DNA of 36,857 nucleotides from Nitrosomonadales bacterium (GTDB taxonomy: Bacteria; Pseudomonadota; Gammaproteobacteria; Burkholderiales; Gallionellaceae). Shown piece after piece: positions 26,726 to 36,019 of the stretch (position 1 is its first letter; each line of letters begins with the position of its first letter). The notes beneath the pieces were generated by a model. The model was not told the DNA's origin and did no database searches. It saw only the letters and a list, made by a program, of their open reading frames with translations. The stretch spans positions 1 to 36,857 of the forward strand of contig JAHFRC010000014.1 of NCBI GenBank assembly GCA_023259015.1, written 5' to 3'. The translations under genes were made by a program, and so were the position numbers.

Positions 26726-28556
26726 CTATGTGCTACTGCAATCCGATAATGTTAGCCGGGGAATAAAAGTGGAGCCTCAACAAACCAGGGAACACAAGTT
26801 GACATTACCCGAGGTGCTCGGCATGCTGGTCGCCGACGGCATGGTTGCCCAAGCTGACGCCGATGCGCTGTCCGCCGAGCGGCGCATCCACCGCAACGAA
26901 GCGCACCCGTTGGTGGCGGTCGCCGGACGGAATTGGAAGTCCCTGTTGCCGCCGCACAAATTGCTGCACCTGGAAGCGTTGACGGAATGGCTGGCCGGGC
27001 GCGTCGGCCTCGAATATATCCATATCGACCCGTTGAAAATAGATTTTTCCAAAGTCACCGACATCATGTCCAGTGACTATGCCGAGCGTTTCGGCATCCT
27101 GCCGGTGCAGGTGACGGCGCACGAAGTGGTGGTAGCCACGTCCGAACCTTTCATGCGCGAATGGGAGAAAGTGCTCGCGCCCATGTTACGCAAGGATATC
27201 CGCCGCGTCATTGCCACCCCGGTGGACATCAGCCGCTACCTGGCCGAGTTCTACAACCTGGCGCGCTCGGTGAAGACCGCATCAAAAGGCGACCGGCAGG
27301 GTGTATCCGGCCTGTCTTCGTTCGAGCAATTGGTGGAGCTGGGCAAGGCCAACCGCCAGTTCGATGCCAACGACCAGCATATCGTCCACATCGTGGACTG
27401 GCTGTGGCAATATGCTTTCGAGCAGCGCGCCTCGGATATCCATATCGAGCCGCGGCGCGAAATCGGCATCGTGCGTTTCCGCATCGATGGCGTGCTGCAC
27501 CAGGTGTACCAGATTCCCATGTCGGTGATGAACGCCATGACCAGCCGCATCAAGATTCTTGGCCGCATGGATGTGGTCGAGAAGCGCCGCCCCCAGGATG
27601 GCCGCATCAAGACGCGGACAGCCGATGGGCAGGAGGCGGAGTTGCGTCTTTCCACCCTGCCGACGGCTTTCGGCGAAAAACTGGTGATGCGGATTTTCGA
27701 CCCTGAAGTGCTAGTGCGCGACTTTTCCGAACTCGGATTTTCCACTGAGGATCGCGCCCGCTGGGAGCAGATGACGGCGCAACCCAACGGCATCATCCTC
27801 GTCACCGGCCCCACCGGATCGGGCAAGACAACCACGTTGTATTCCACGCTCAAGTCTCTTGCCACGCCCGAGGTCAACGTTTGTACCATCGAAGACCCGA
27901 TCGAAATGGTCGAGCCGGCATTCAACCAGATGCAGGTGCAGCACGGCATCGACCTCGGTTTTGCCGATGGATTGCGGGCGCTGATGCGCCAGGATCCTGA
28001 CATCATCATGGTGGGCGAAATCCGCGACCTGGAGACTGCCGAAATGGCTATCCAGGCGGCGCTGACCGGCCATCTCGTGTTATCCACGCTGCACACCAAC
28101 GATGCGCCGTCGGCCATCACCCGCCTGCTTGATCTCGGCGTGGCGCCGTATCTGGTCAACTCCACGCTGCTCGGCGTCATGGGGCAGCGCTTGGTGCGCA
28201 CCTTGTGTCCGCACTGCAAGCAACCGCAATTGCTTCAGGCGGAGGAAGGCGAATTATGGGATTCGCTCGTTGCGCCATGGAAAGCCAACCGCCCAACTCA
28301 ACTCCAACACCAGAAAGGCTGCCTCGAATGCCGGATGACGGGGTATCTTGGTCGCATCGGCATTTATGAAATTCTGCTCATGTCGCCGGAATTACGCAAG
28401 CTAATCACCCCAGCCGCCGATATTGCCGCAATCCGCGAGCAAGCCAGCCGCGAAGGGATGAAATCGCTACGCATTTCAGGGGCAATGAAAGTTGCTGCCG
28501 GAGTAACCACGCTTGATGAGGTAATCAAGGTAGCGCCGCCGGCAAACCAGCCATAA
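26685..28556 (+). CDS. GspE/PulE/PilB-family secretion/pilus ATPase
   Basis: LVTGPTGSGKTTTLYSTLKSL (Walker A), RALMRQDPDIIMVGEIRDLETAEMAIQAALTGHLVLSTLHTNDA, C-terminal CPHC...CLECRMTGYLGR. Likely true start is GTG 26769. Confidence 0.93.
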   Translation: MRQNRWAAKSNCSDYVLLQSDNVSRGIKVEPQQTREHKLTLPEVLGMLVADGMVAQADADALSAERRIHRNEAHPLVAVAGRNWKSLLPPHKLLHLEALTEWLAGRVGLEYIHIDPLKIDFSKVTDIMSSDYAERFGILPVQVTAHEVVVATSEPFMREWEKVLAPMLRKDIRRVIATPVDISRYLAEFYNLARSVKTASKGDRQGVSGLSSFEQLVELGKANRQFDANDQHIVHIVDWLWQYAFEQRASDIHIEPRREIGIVRFRIDGVLHQVYQIPMSVMNAMTSRIKILGRMDVVEKRRPQDGRIKTRTADGQEAELRLSTLPTAFGEKLVMRIFDPEVLVRDFSELGFSTEDRARWEQMTAQPNGIILVTGPTGSGKTTTLYSTLKSLATPEVNVCTIEDPIEMVEPAFNQMQVQHGIDLGFADGLRALMRQDPDIIMVGEIRDLETAEMAIQAALTGHLVLSTLHTNDAPSAITRLLDLGVAPYLVNSTLLGVMGQRLVRTLCPHCKQPQLLQAEEGELWDSLVAPWKANRPTQLQHQKGCLECRMTGYLGRIGIYEILLMSPELRKLITPAADIAAIREQASREGMKSLRISGAMKVAAGVTTLDEVIKVAPPANQP

Positions 28557-28768
28557 TTATTTTGGGGGGCAGGCTGTGTTCCATGCAGCCGTTACTTGAC
28601 CTCAGAGTTGCCGAGGTTAACCCGTGCTGCTGGAGTCCATATGTACCCCCATGTATACTTCGATTGCTGCGCTGCTGCCCATATTGCATGCCCGCATGCT
28701 TTTCAGAACTGCTTTCAGGCTAAACGTGCAGGATCAGGCTTCAAGCCAAAAAATCAGGCAGAATTTCT

Positions 28769-29866
28769 ATGGATATTAACGCCCTAGTACAGCCGCACAT
28801 CAGCGACCGTGAGGCACTGCAAGATTTTCTCGATGGGTTGACTGATCAGGCTCCCAATATCGAGCGCAGTATTGCAATGCTCAAACGCGCCCCCGGCGAC
28901 AAGAAGCTGGTCGCCAATCTGTTCCGCCTCATACACAATATCAAGGGCGATGCCGCATTATGCAAGGTTGATGTTGGCGCGATGATCGCCCATCCCATCG
29001 AGACGCTGCTGGCGCGCCTGCGCAACGATGAAATCGGGTTTTCCAGCCTGCTCGCCGAAGCCATACTGCTGGCCATGGATCGGCTCGAACTCGCTGCCGA
29101 GGCGCTTGCCGGGGGGCGGTCGTTCGGGCACCTCAAGCTGTTGGAACTGGTCGGCGGGCTTGAAGAACTGGCTGAAACGCCAGCCGGCATGCTCGACGAA
29201 AAAGCCGTTCTTCTGATAGAGAAAGTGACAGGCTTTCGCCCGGTCAGCGCCGCGAAAACCATCAAACGGCGCGCTACCGCCATCAAGCATGGTGCTGAGA
29301 TCGCCGCCGACCTGCATTTCTTCCGCTCGCTGGCGCTACAGTATGAGGCACGCTCGCCGCTGTTCAGGGGCCGTAGCGAGCGGCAATTGCATTTCGCGCT
29401 GGAAACCAATGAAATTGCGGGCAAGCCGGTTGATGCCATGCAGCTTGAGGCGGCAGTTTACATGCATGATCTTGGCATGTTGTTCTTGCCTGAATCATTA
29501 TGGCTTAAGGTCGGCCTGCTTACAGAGGGCGAAAAACGTTTGCTGAAAAATCATCCCGGCTTCGGCGCCGGCCTGCTGGCGCGCATGAATGGTTGGCAGG
29601 CAGCAGCCGAGATGGTGTTGCAGCACCATGAAATGCTGGACGGCACCGGCTATCCGCAAGGCTTGAAGAGCGGGCAGATTACACCCGGCGCAAAGATACT
29701 GGCGGTCATAGACACTTTTGAAGCGGTCACGCTGAAGCATAGCCAGCGCGGGGAAACCCGCTCCCTTATTCGTGCCATTGCAGAAATCAACGCCTGCGAC
29801 AACCAGTTTGCGCCGGAGTGGATCGCTTCATTCAACACCGTCATCCGGCAAATGGTCGAGGGCTGA
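28769..29866 (+). CDS. Hpt-like plus HD-GYP-like domain protein
   Basis: N-terminal Hpt-like LFRLIHNIKGDAALCK; C-terminal VYMHDLGMLFLPE ... LQHHEMLDGTGYPQGLKSGQITPGAKILAVIDTFEAVT. Confidence 0.85.
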   Translation: MDINALVQPHISDREALQDFLDGLTDQAPNIERSIAMLKRAPGDKKLVANLFRLIHNIKGDAALCKVDVGAMIAHPIETLLARLRNDEIGFSSLLAEAILLAMDRLELAAEALAGGRSFGHLKLLELVGGLEELAETPAGMLDEKAVLLIEKVTGFRPVSAAKTIKRRATAIKHGAEIAADLHFFRSLALQYEARSPLFRGRSERQLHFALETNEIAGKPVDAMQLEAAVYMHDLGMLFLPESLWLKVGLLTEGEKRLLKNHPGFGAGLLARMNGWQAAAEMVLQHHEMLDGTGYPQGLKSGQITPGAKILAVIDTFEAVTLKHSQRGETRSLIRAIAEINACDNQFAPEWIASFNTVIRQMVEG

Positions 29867-29962
29867 GAAAATTAACTTTTCAGATTTGCGCATTGCCGGT
29901 TGAACAATCTTCCTGTTGTAGTGTAGAATCGCGCCTCTTTTGAAAAAGGTCTGGAGTAATTC

Positions 29963-30199
29963 ATGGCACGCGTCTGTCAAGTAACGGGGAAAAGCCCGAT
30001 GGTGGGTAACAATGTGTCCCACGCAAACAACAAAACCAAGCGCCGGTTCCTGCCGAATTTGCAGCGCCGCCGCCTCTGGGTGGAGAGCGAAAATCGTTTC
30101 GTGTCCTTGCGCCTGAGCAATGCCGCCCTGCGCACCATCGACAAGAATGGTATCGATGCGGTGCTGTTTGAAATGCGCGCCCGCGGCGAAAACGTCTAA
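29963..30199 (+). CDS. rpmB: 50S ribosomal protein L28
   Basis: [53 protein letters not shown]. Confidence 0.98.
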   Translation: MARVCQVTGKSPMVGNNVSHANNKTKRRFLPNLQRRRLWVESENRFVSLRLSNAALRTIDKNGIDAVLFEMRARGENV

Positions 30200-30210
30200 G
30201 GGGAACGGAC

Positions 30211-30378
30211 ATGGCCAAGGGCGCACGCGAAAAAATCAAGCTGGAATCCAGTGCAGGCACCGGACATTTTTATACCACGAACAAGAACAAGCGCACCACG
30301 CCGGAAAAGCTCGAAATGAAAAAATTCGATCCGGTTGCGCGCAAACATGTGGCATACAAGGAAACCAAGCTGAAGTAG
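30211..30378 (+). CDS. rpmG: 50S ribosomal protein L33 (absent from the supplied ORF track)
   Basis: Manual translation from ATG 30211: [55 protein letters not shown]. Confidence 0.97.
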   Translation: MAKGAREKIKLESSAGTGHFYTTNKNKRTTPEKLEMKKFDPVARKHVAYKETKLK

Positions 30379-30403
30379 GCTTTCGGCTGCTATTCAGTTG
30401 AAG

Positions 30404-30432
30404 AATAAAGCCCGCACAAGCGGGCTTTATTG
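30404..30432 (+). terminator. Rho-independent terminator downstream of rpmBG
   Basis: AATAAAGCCCGcacaagCGGGCTTTATT. Confidence 0.85.
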
Positions 30433-30554
30433 TTTGGCGTGCATTTCCTGAATCAGGCCACCCGGGAACTCATCCTGTTCTCTATCCGGAAACGTGCGTC
30501 ATGTTGAGGCAGCATCACGCCAACGCACTGACCATTCCAGCGGGACAGTTCCAA

Positions 30555-30902
30555 TCATGCAGTTACCCAGTCCATTGCTTGATCATAATCGGCAAAAGCG
30601 CGGATGTCCGCATCCACGAACAAGCGCGATAGCCATGCATGCCAAGTGAGCCACTGGTCATCGGTGACCACGGCGATCTTGTTGAAGTCATGCTGGTGTT
30701 CCCGGTTGAAAAATTTGATTTCCTCCCATGCCACGTCCAGCGTGTAACTGATCATGTCGCGTAAATCAAAAAGCAGGTTGACTGCGCCGGGCGATTTAAG
30801 TTTGTGGAGCGCAAGCTCCTCGAATTGTTTGAAGTCATCCAAGGTGAATTCACCCAATACGTCGACGTTGAGCAAGGCGCCGGTCTGTTCTGTGGCAATC
30901 AT
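30555..30902 (-). CDS. STAS/SpoIIAA-like domain protein
   Basis: NVDVLGEFTLDDFKQFEELALHKLKSPGAVNLLFDLRDMISYTLDVAWEEIKFF...KIAVVTDDQWLTW resembles SpoIIAA-like proteins. Confidence 0.75.
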   Translation of the reverse strand: MIATEQTGALLNVDVLGEFTLDDFKQFEELALHKLKSPGAVNLLFDLRDMISYTLDVAWEEIKFFNREHQHDFNKIAVVTDDQWLTWHAWLSRLFVDADIRAFADYDQAMDWVTA

Positions 30903-30922
30903 GAGGTTTCTCCTTTCGTTGG

Positions 30923-31768
30923 TTATGCATTATGCCTTGGCGACAGTTTCAAGCTTAACACACCGCCCGCAATGATGAGCGCCATGCCTATCCATCCCGT
31001 CAACGGCAATACTTCGCCCCATAAAAGCATGCCAAACAGGCTGGCGAACAACACCGTGCTATAGGACAAGCTGCCTACCACCTGGGTTTTTCCGGTGCGG
31101 TAGGCGCGTGTCATAGCAAGTTGCGCCAGCGTGGCGCTGCTGCCCATTCCGATCAGGATGAGCAGGCTGGTTGCGCCGACCGGATGGATGGAACCAAACA
31201 GCATGGCACAACCGCTGATGAGCGAGGCCGTCAGGCTGAAATAAAACACCACGCGCCAATCCGGCTCGCCCAGCAGGCCGAGTTGGCGCACGTTAAGCAT
31301 GGCAATGCCGGCGAAAAAACCGGAGGTTAGCCCGAGCATGCCGGGAATGATCTGTCCATGCTCCAGCGTGGGGTGCAGCAACAGCACCATGCCGGTGAAG
31401 CCAAGCGCGATGGCGAACGCGATAGGGATGTGGAAACGCTCTTTGAGCACCAGCATGGCCAGCAAGGTGAGGAATAGCGGCGATGTATAGTTCAGGGTGA
31501 CGGCGGTGGCCAGCGGCAGGGCGGTGATGCAGTAGAAAAACAGCAGCAGCGCGATGGAGCCGGAAATGCTGCGCCACAGGTGCCCGCCCCAGTGCGCGGT
31601 GGCAACCGACCCACCCTGCTGCCGGATGATGGCGTATACCATCAGCAGACCGAGGAAGGAGCGGTAGAAAGCCAGTTCGATATCGGAGAAATATTGCGCG
31701 CCCAGTTTGACAAATACGCCCATGCAACCGAACAGGAATCCGGCAGCGAGCATCCATAGTGCACCCAT
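30923..31768 (-). CDS. EamA/DMT family transporter
   Basis: Multiple TM helices with EamA pattern (MLAAGFLFGCMGVFVKLGAQYFSDIELAFYRSFLGLL). Confidence 0.9.
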   Translation of the reverse strand: MGALWMLAAGFLFGCMGVFVKLGAQYFSDIELAFYRSFLGLLMVYAIIRQQGGSVATAHWGGHLWRSISGSIALLLFFYCITALPLATAVTLNYTSPLFLTLLAMLVLKERFHIPIAFAIALGFTGMVLLLHPTLEHGQIIPGMLGLTSGFFAGIAMLNVRQLGLLGEPDWRVVFYFSLTASLISGCAMLFGSIHPVGATSLLILIGMGSSATLAQLAMTRAYRTGKTQVVGSLSYSTVLFASLFGMLLWGEVLPLTGWIGMALIIAGGVLSLKLSPRHNA

Positions 31769-32144
31769 TTATATTTTCCTGCGGCTTGTTGCAGGCTGCT
31801 CGCCATGCCATACCGTAACGGCCAAGCCGTTACTCGTTTTAAATTCATGGCCTCGTGTGGGCAACGGTTTTTTCAATTTATACATGGCAGTTATTATTGC
31901 ATAACGGTGTGCTTGAAGAGTTAACTGCAAGAGCTGGAAGTTGAATCTTGCAGCGTAGATTCTGACTCTTCATCCCAAGTTCAACATAACAATTCCCGCA
32001 AGCCTATGCATCGCAAACATTGGCAGCATCCGCCCTTTACGGCATAATTCGCCCTGCCGTTCAGATCAAGGTGAATGTGTGCCAGAAAGCGCCGCCAAAG
32101 GCCCAACACTCGCAACCAAGCTCAAGGAACCATTAAGGCGGACA

Positions 32145-32222
32145 AATTCGGTGAGTGCTGTTTAACAGCCGCCGACGGAGCACACGACGCAAGCTACAAT
32201 CTCTCAGGCAACAGATAGAGAT
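32145..32222 (+). promoter_or_regulatory. Glycine riboswitch aptamer (divergent)
   Basis: GGTGAGTGCTG...CAGCCGCCGACGGAGCAC...ACAATCTCTCAGGCAACAGATAGAG resembles the gcvT aptamer core (GCCGAAGGAGCAA ... CTCTCAGGCAAAAGGACAGAG), directly upstream of gcvT. Confidence 0.8.
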
Positions 32223-32224
32223 GT

Positions 32225-32256
32225 GGCGCAGCACGAAACCGTGCTGCGCCTTTTTT
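32225..32256 (+). terminator. Intrinsic terminator of the riboswitch expression platform
   Basis: GGCGCAGCACGaaacCGTGCTGCGCCTTTTTT. Confidence 0.9.
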
Positions 32257-32268
32257 CAGAAAGCAACC

Positions 32269-33429
32269 ATGACACTCAAGCAAACCCCGCTCAACGCAGC
32301 ACACCGCGCCATGGGTGCAAAGATGGTCGACTTCGGCGGCTGGGACATGCCGGTGAATTACGGCTCGCAGATCGATGAGCACCATCAGGTACGCAACGAC
32401 TGCGGTATGTTCGACGTGTCGCACATGCGCGGCGTGGACATGCGCGGCGAGGGTGTGCGCACTTTTCTGCGCACCCTGTTGGCGAACAATGTGGACAAGC
32501 TGGCGCTACCCGGCAAGGCGCTGTATTCCTGCATGCTGCGCCCGAATGGCGGCGTGATCGACGATCTCATCACCTACTTCATGGATGAGCAATGGTTTCG
32601 CATCGTGGTGAATGCATGCACGGCGGACAAGGACATCGCGTGGATGAAGGAACAAGCTGCACAGCACGCACCACAGTTAACCATCACTTCGCGCGACGAC
32701 CTGGCGATGGTCGCGGTGCAGGGGCCGAATGCACGTGCCAAGATATGGCAGGTATTGCCAGACTTCAAAATATACACCGAACATTTGCAACTATTCCAGG
32801 CAGCACATATAGGAACACCGACACTTTCGGTTAACCCATCCACAGGAAAAGCAGGTGCCAATGATCTGGTTTGGCAACTTGCCATTAGCGGCGAAACATT
32901 TATTGCGCGTACCGGCTACACCGGCGAGGATGGCTTCGAGATCATGCTACCGAAAGAGAGGGCGGAAGAATTCTGGTATGCGCTGCACAAGACAGGCGTG
33001 CCGCCCATCGGCCTCGGCGCGCGCGACACGTTGCGCCTGGAAGCGGGCATGAACCTGTATGGGCAGGACATGGACGAGAGCATTAACCCGCTGGAAGCCG
33101 GGCTGGCCTGGACGGTGGACTTGAAGAGTCCACGTGACTTCATCGGCAAAGCCGCATTGCTGGCCAACCCGCCGGCACGCAAGCTGGTCGGGCTGGTGCT
33201 GCTGGATCGCGGCGTGTTGCGCGGCCACCAGAAAGTGGTTACTGCACACGGCGAGGGTGAAATCACCAGCGGCACGTTTGCGCCCACGCTGGAAAAATCC
33301 ATCGCTCTGGCACGCGTGCCGAACGGTGTGCAAACCGGCGATACGGTGCAAGTGGCGATACGCGATAAAATGCTGGAGGCAAAGGTGGTGAAATATCCGT
33401 TCGCGCGCAATGGCAAGAGCGGTTTGTAG
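32269..33429 (+). CDS. gcvT: Glycine cleavage system aminomethyltransferase (T protein)
   Basis: [53 protein letters not shown]; start at ATG 32269. Confidence 0.97.
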   Translation: MTLKQTPLNAAHRAMGAKMVDFGGWDMPVNYGSQIDEHHQVRNDCGMFDVSHMRGVDMRGEGVRTFLRTLLANNVDKLALPGKALYSCMLRPNGGVIDDLITYFMDEQWFRIVVNACTADKDIAWMKEQAAQHAPQLTITSRDDLAMVAVQGPNARAKIWQVLPDFKIYTEHLQLFQAAHIGTPTLSVNPSTGKAGANDLVWQLAISGETFIARTGYTGEDGFEIMLPKERAEEFWYALHKTGVPPIGLGARDTLRLEAGMNLYGQDMDESINPLEAGLAWTVDLKSPRDFIGKAALLANPPARKLVGLVLLDRGVLRGHQKVVTAHGEGEITSGTFAPTLEKSIALARVPNGVQTGDTVQVAIRDKMLEAKVVKYPFARNGKSGL

Positions 33430-33496
33430 ACGTAAGTCGTTAGTCGCAAGTTAAAACCGCGTAGCGACAACATCAACTTACGTCTTACAACTAAAT
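33428..33496. repeat. Intergenic GTAAGTYG-type imperfect repeat (gcvT-gcvH)
   Basis: tagacgtaagtcgttagtcgcaagtt ... aacttacgtcttacaact; related to 33912..34014. Confidence 0.55.
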
Positions 33497-33508
33497 AGGA
33501 GACACAAC

Positions 33509-33898
33509 ATGAACAACCCGAGCAACCTGAAATACGCCGCATCCCACGAGTGGATCAAAACCGAAGCCGATGGCACGGTCACTATCGGCATTACCCATCA
33601 CGCGCAGGAATTGCTGGGCGACATGGTGTTCGTGGAGAGTCCTGCCGTTGGGCGCAAGCTGAAGGCGGGCGAAGAATGCGCGGTGGTGGAATCGGTCAAG
33701 GCCGCTTCCGACGTGTATGCGCCGATTGCCGGTGAGGTAGTGGCGGTGAACAGCGAACTGGACAACGCCCCCGAGAAAATCAATGCCGACCCGTATGGCG
33801 CATGGATGTTCAGGCTCAAGCCGGACAATGCGGCCGATGTGAACGGCCTGCTGGATGCGGCGGCGTATCAGGCGGCAGTGGACAGCGAAGCACACTAG
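33509..33898 (+). CDS. gcvH: Glycine cleavage system H protein
   Basis: [39 protein letters not shown]; lipoyl-Lys region [12 protein letters not shown]. Confidence 0.97.
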   Translation: MNNPSNLKYAASHEWIKTEADGTVTIGITHHAQELLGDMVFVESPAVGRKLKAGEECAVVESVKAASDVYAPIAGEVVAVNSELDNAPEKINADPYGAWMFRLKPDNAADVNGLLDAAAYQAAVDSEAH

Positions 33899-33911
33899 AA
33901 GAACAGTTATT

Positions 33912-34014
33912 AGACGTAAGTCGTAAGTTGTTAGTTAAACCTGCATAACGGACAACGACAACTACCAACTTAAGTCTTACAACTACCAACTTACGACTAC
34001 CAACTTACAACTGC
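33912..34014. repeat. Intergenic GTAAGTYG-type imperfect repeat (gcvH-gcvPA)
   Basis: tagacgtaagtcgtaagttgttagtt ... caacttaagtcttacaactaccaacttacgactaccaacttacaact. Confidence 0.55.
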
Positions 34015-34017
34015 ATT

Positions 34018-35370
34018 ATGCCTTTCATCCCCCACACCGAACCCGACATCAAAGCCATGCTGGCCAGCATCGGCGCGCCTAACATCGATGCGCTGTTCGA
34101 TGAGATTCCTGCCGCGCTCAGAAGCGGCAAGCTGAGCGCCGTGCCCGAGGGCATGAACGAGATGCAGGTTACGCGCCTGATGAACGAGCGCGCCGCGCAG
34201 GACACGCCGCTGCTCAACTTCATCGGCGCGGGCGCTTACGAACACCACGTTCCAGCTGCGGTATGGCAGATCGTCACGCGCGGCGAGTTCTATACCGCCT
34301 ACACGCCGTATCAGGCCGAGGCCAGCCAGGGTACGCTGCAAGTGCTGTACGAATACCAGACCATGATGACCTCGCTCACCGGCATGGACGTGTCCAACGC
34401 CAGCCTGTACGACGGCGCATCCGGCCTGGCCGAGGCCATGCTGATGGCGGTGCGCGCGCACAAGGATGCGCGCCGTATCTTAATCCCCGCCTCGGTCAAC
34501 CCAATTTACCGCAGTGTGGCGCGCAGCATCGTCAAGCTGCAAGACATCGAACTGGTGGAAATCCCGTTCGACGCGACAACCGGTACGACAGACATCAAGG
34601 CATTGGAACAGCACGCAGGCAGCGGCTTTGCCGCGCTGGTCGTGCCGCAGCCGAACTTCTTCGGCGCGCTGGAAGATGTGGACGCACTCACGCAATGGGC
34701 GCAGGCGCAGGGCGCGCTGGCCATCGCGCTGGTCAATCCGCTGTCGCTGGCGCTGCTGAAAGCGCCGGGCAACTGGGGCGACAAGGGCGCCGACATTGCG
34801 GTGGGCGAAGGCCAGCCGCTGGGTGTACCGCTGTCCAACGGCGGCCCGCACTTCGGTTTCATGTGCTGCAAGCAGGCGCTGGTGCGCCAGATGCCGGGGC
34901 GCATCATCGGGCGCACCGTGGATCTCGACGGCAAGCAGGGATTCACGCTGACCTTGCAAGCGCGCGAACAGCACATCCGCCGCGCCAAGGCTACTTCCAA
35001 CATCTGCTCCAACCAGGGTTTGATGGTGACGGCGGCGACCATCCACATGGCGCTGCTCGGTGCCGACGGCCTGCGCCGCGTGGCCGCCGCTTCGCATACC
35101 AACACTGCCGCGCTCACCATGCAGGCCACGGGCATCCACGGCGTGAAGCGCATTTTCCATGGGCCGCATTTCCACGAGGTGGTGCTGCAATTGCCCAAAC
35201 CTGCCGCAGGCGTATTGGCGAAAATGCAGGCGCAGGGGGTGCTTGGCGGCTTCGATCTTTCGGAGCATTATCCGCAACTGGGCAACGCAATTCTGGTATG
35301 CGCCACCGAAACCAAGACCGCAGAAGATTTACACCGCTACATCACCGCGCTGCAACACGCGCTCAACTAA
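34018..35370 (+). CDS. gcvPA: Glycine dehydrogenase (decarboxylating) subunit 1
   Basis: [31 protein letters not shown]...[41 protein letters not shown]. Confidence 0.97.
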   Translation: MPFIPHTEPDIKAMLASIGAPNIDALFDEIPAALRSGKLSAVPEGMNEMQVTRLMNERAAQDTPLLNFIGAGAYEHHVPAAVWQIVTRGEFYTAYTPYQAEASQGTLQVLYEYQTMMTSLTGMDVSNASLYDGASGLAEAMLMAVRAHKDARRILIPASVNPIYRSVARSIVKLQDIELVEIPFDATTGTTDIKALEQHAGSGFAALVVPQPNFFGALEDVDALTQWAQAQGALAIALVNPLSLALLKAPGNWGDKGADIAVGEGQPLGVPLSNGGPHFGFMCCKQALVRQMPGRIIGRTVDLDGKQGFTLTLQAREQHIRRAKATSNICSNQGLMVTAATIHMALLGADGLRRVAAASHTNTAALTMQATGIHGVKRIFHGPHFHEVVLQLPKPAAGVLAKMQAQGVLGGFDLSEHYPQLGNAILVCATETKTAEDLHRYITALQHALN

Positions 35371-35384
35371 AGGAGCCTTCTGTC

Positions 35385-35906
35385 ATGAGCAAATCGCCAT
35401 CAAACAATACTGCCGTCACCCTGAAGGGAACACCCATCACCCTGTTCGGCGAATTCCCCACGGTCGGGCAAACCGCCCCGGATTTCACGCTGGTGAGCAA
35501 GGATTTGAAGGATGTGGGGCTGAAGGATTTTGCCGGCAAGCGCAAGGTGCTGAACATCGTGCCGAGCCTGGATACCGCCGTATGCGCCACTTCCACGCGC
35601 AAATTCAACGAGGCCGCGAGCAAGCTCGACAACACCGTGGTGCTGGTGATCTCCGCCGACCTGCCGTTTGCCATGAGCCGCTTCTGCGTCGCCGAAGGCC
35701 TGGAGAATGTCACCACGCTGTCGCTGATGCGTGGACGCGATTTCATGCGCAACTACGGCGTGAAGATCGCCGATTCCGCCTTGAGTGGCGTGACCGCCCG
35801 CGCCGTGGTGGTGCTGGACGAAAACAACAAGGTGATCCATACCGAACTGGTGCCCGAGATCACGCAGGAACCGAACTACGATGCTGCGCTGGCGGCGTTG
35901 AAATAA
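35385..35906 (+). CDS. tpx: Thiol peroxidase
   Basis: [34 protein letters not shown]...[18 protein letters not shown]; start at ATG 35385, not at 34263 as in the ORF track. Confidence 0.95.
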   Translation: MSKSPSNNTAVTLKGTPITLFGEFPTVGQTAPDFTLVSKDLKDVGLKDFAGKRKVLNIVPSLDTAVCATSTRKFNEAASKLDNTVVLVISADLPFAMSRFCVAEGLENVTTLSLMRGRDFMRNYGVKIADSALSGVTARAVVVLDENNKVIHTELVPEITQEPNYDAALAALK

Positions 35907-35908
35907 CA

Positions 35909-35992
35909 AAACCCAATCCCCTCAATCCCCCCTTGTCAGGGGGGAGCCGGACTCCTCCCCTGACAAGGGGAGGCTGGGAGGGGTTGGGGTTT
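35909..35992. repeat. Imperfect palindromic intergenic repeat (MITE/REP-like)
   Basis: aaacccaatcccctcaatccccccttgtcagggggga / tcctcccctgacaaggggaggctgggaggggttggggttt are near-complementary arms. Confidence 0.75.
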
Positions 35993-36019
35993 AGGTCTAA
36001 TGTAGAAAAAGAAAAAACT

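Noticed and set aside
27251-28219. 322-aa minus-strand ORF
   Set aside because: Antisense shadow of the GspE/PilB-like gene; Ser/Arg-rich low-information translation
28557-28768. Possible riboswitch or ncRNA in the 210-bp gap before the Hpt/HD-GYP gene
   Set aside because: No recognisable c-di-GMP aptamer core or terminator; only weak local symmetry
34263-35384. Long 5' extension of the tpx ORF in the track
   Set aside because: Upstream part is an out-of-frame reading of gcvPA; Tpx homology begins at ATG 35385 with an AGGAG-like RBS
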